This document shows positions 14,530 through 14,638 of a stretch of 14,638 nt of DNA, piece after piece. A model generated the notes under the pieces. It saw only the letters and a program-made list of their open reading frames with translations, searched no databases and had not been told where the DNA came from. This DNA is from an uncultured Verrucomicrobiota bacterium (lineage in GTDB: Bacteria; Verrucomicrobiota; Verrucomicrobiia; Chthoniobacterales; SZAS-18), in the NCBI GenBank assembly GCA_937871685.1, contig CALMOL010000382.1, positions 1-14,638 of the forward strand. Direction: 5' to 3'. Every line of letters starts with the position of its first letter. Within the stretch, counting starts at the first letter, position 1. Position numbers and translations under genes: made by a program.

Positions 14530-14638
14530 GGAATGCGCGCTCGTCGCGCTTGCCTTCGAGGTGGACGGCGCGCTCCCTCGCGCCGTCGGGGGGGGGCGGG
14601 GCGCCGGGGCTGGTAGGGGCGGGGGGGCCCGCGGCGGG
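14530..14638. other. Non-coding, G-run-rich window end
   Basis: No gene is visible after the ATPase stop. The last 51 bases contain G runs of 9 (14588-14596), 4 (14598-14601), 4 (14606-14609), 4 (14616-14619) and 7 (14621-14627), with spacers of 1 to 6 nt. That satisfies the common G-quadruplex pattern on the + strand. It may equally be low-quality sequence at the end of a contig. Confidence 0.5.

Noticed and set aside
1..14638. tRNA or rRNA genes
   Set aside because: I saw no cloverleaf with a TTCGA-type T-loop arm and CCA-like end, nor any conserved rRNA segment; every long stretch is either protein-coding or repeat.

Overview
The window looks like chromosomal DNA of a very GC-rich, diderm (outer-membrane-bearing) bacterium, most likely Verrucomicrobiota or a close PVC relative. 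This placement is an inference. It rests on a lipoprotein, a large AsmA/TamB-like envelope protein, the style of the GyrA sequence, and dispersed intergenic palindromes (GCGGGAGC/GCTCCCGC next to GGAG/CTCC; CAGGATT arrays) that I associate with those genomes. All recognisable genes lie on the + strand. The many long reverse-strand reading frames are high-GC shadows.

Layout. Positions 1-266 are a leader region with an intrinsic-terminator-like hairpin (119-149). gyrA (267-4193) carries a 441-residue, apparently homing-endonuclease-competent intein (630-1952), placed exactly between the catalytic tyrosine and the following threonine. A second intrinsic terminator (4201-4240) follows, so gyrA looks like a single-gene unit. 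Next come a small secreted protein of unknown function (4430-4969), an 805-residue PHP-phosphoesterase/GT4-glycosyltransferase fusion (5132-7549), an AsmA/TamB-like protein (7769-10762), a lipoprotein with a conserved domain of unknown function (10818-11645), an esterase-D-like alpha/beta hydrolase (11821-12636) and a two-part AAA+ ATPase (12856-14529). The last ~110 bases are extremely G-rich, ending in several runs of four or more G.

How the genes fit together. Four consecutive products (secreted protein, glycosyltransferase fusion, AsmA/TamB-like protein, lipoprotein) point to the cell envelope, but the gaps (55-219 nt) do not prove an operon. gyrA is a housekeeping gene whose product cannot work until the intein is spliced out.

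Most unusual structure. Each of the five gaps larger than 150 nt after gyrA holds one long, imperfect inverted-repeat element. In four of them (about 145-165 nt each) the two arms are built from degenerate short tandem units, mostly heptads: TCAAGCT in two gaps, GAAACTC in one, CAGGATT (8-9 nt spacing) in one. They sit just after one stop codon and just before the next start codon, in one case ending at the base before the ATG. So one architecture is realised with at least three unrelated unit sequences. The fifth gap (after gyrA) holds a different pair of perfect hairpins framed by GGAG/CTCC. I regard this 'same shape, different word' family of intergenic hairpins, together with the lack of Shine-Dalgarno sequences and the pyrimidine-rich tracts before most starts, as the best candidate here for something not well described.
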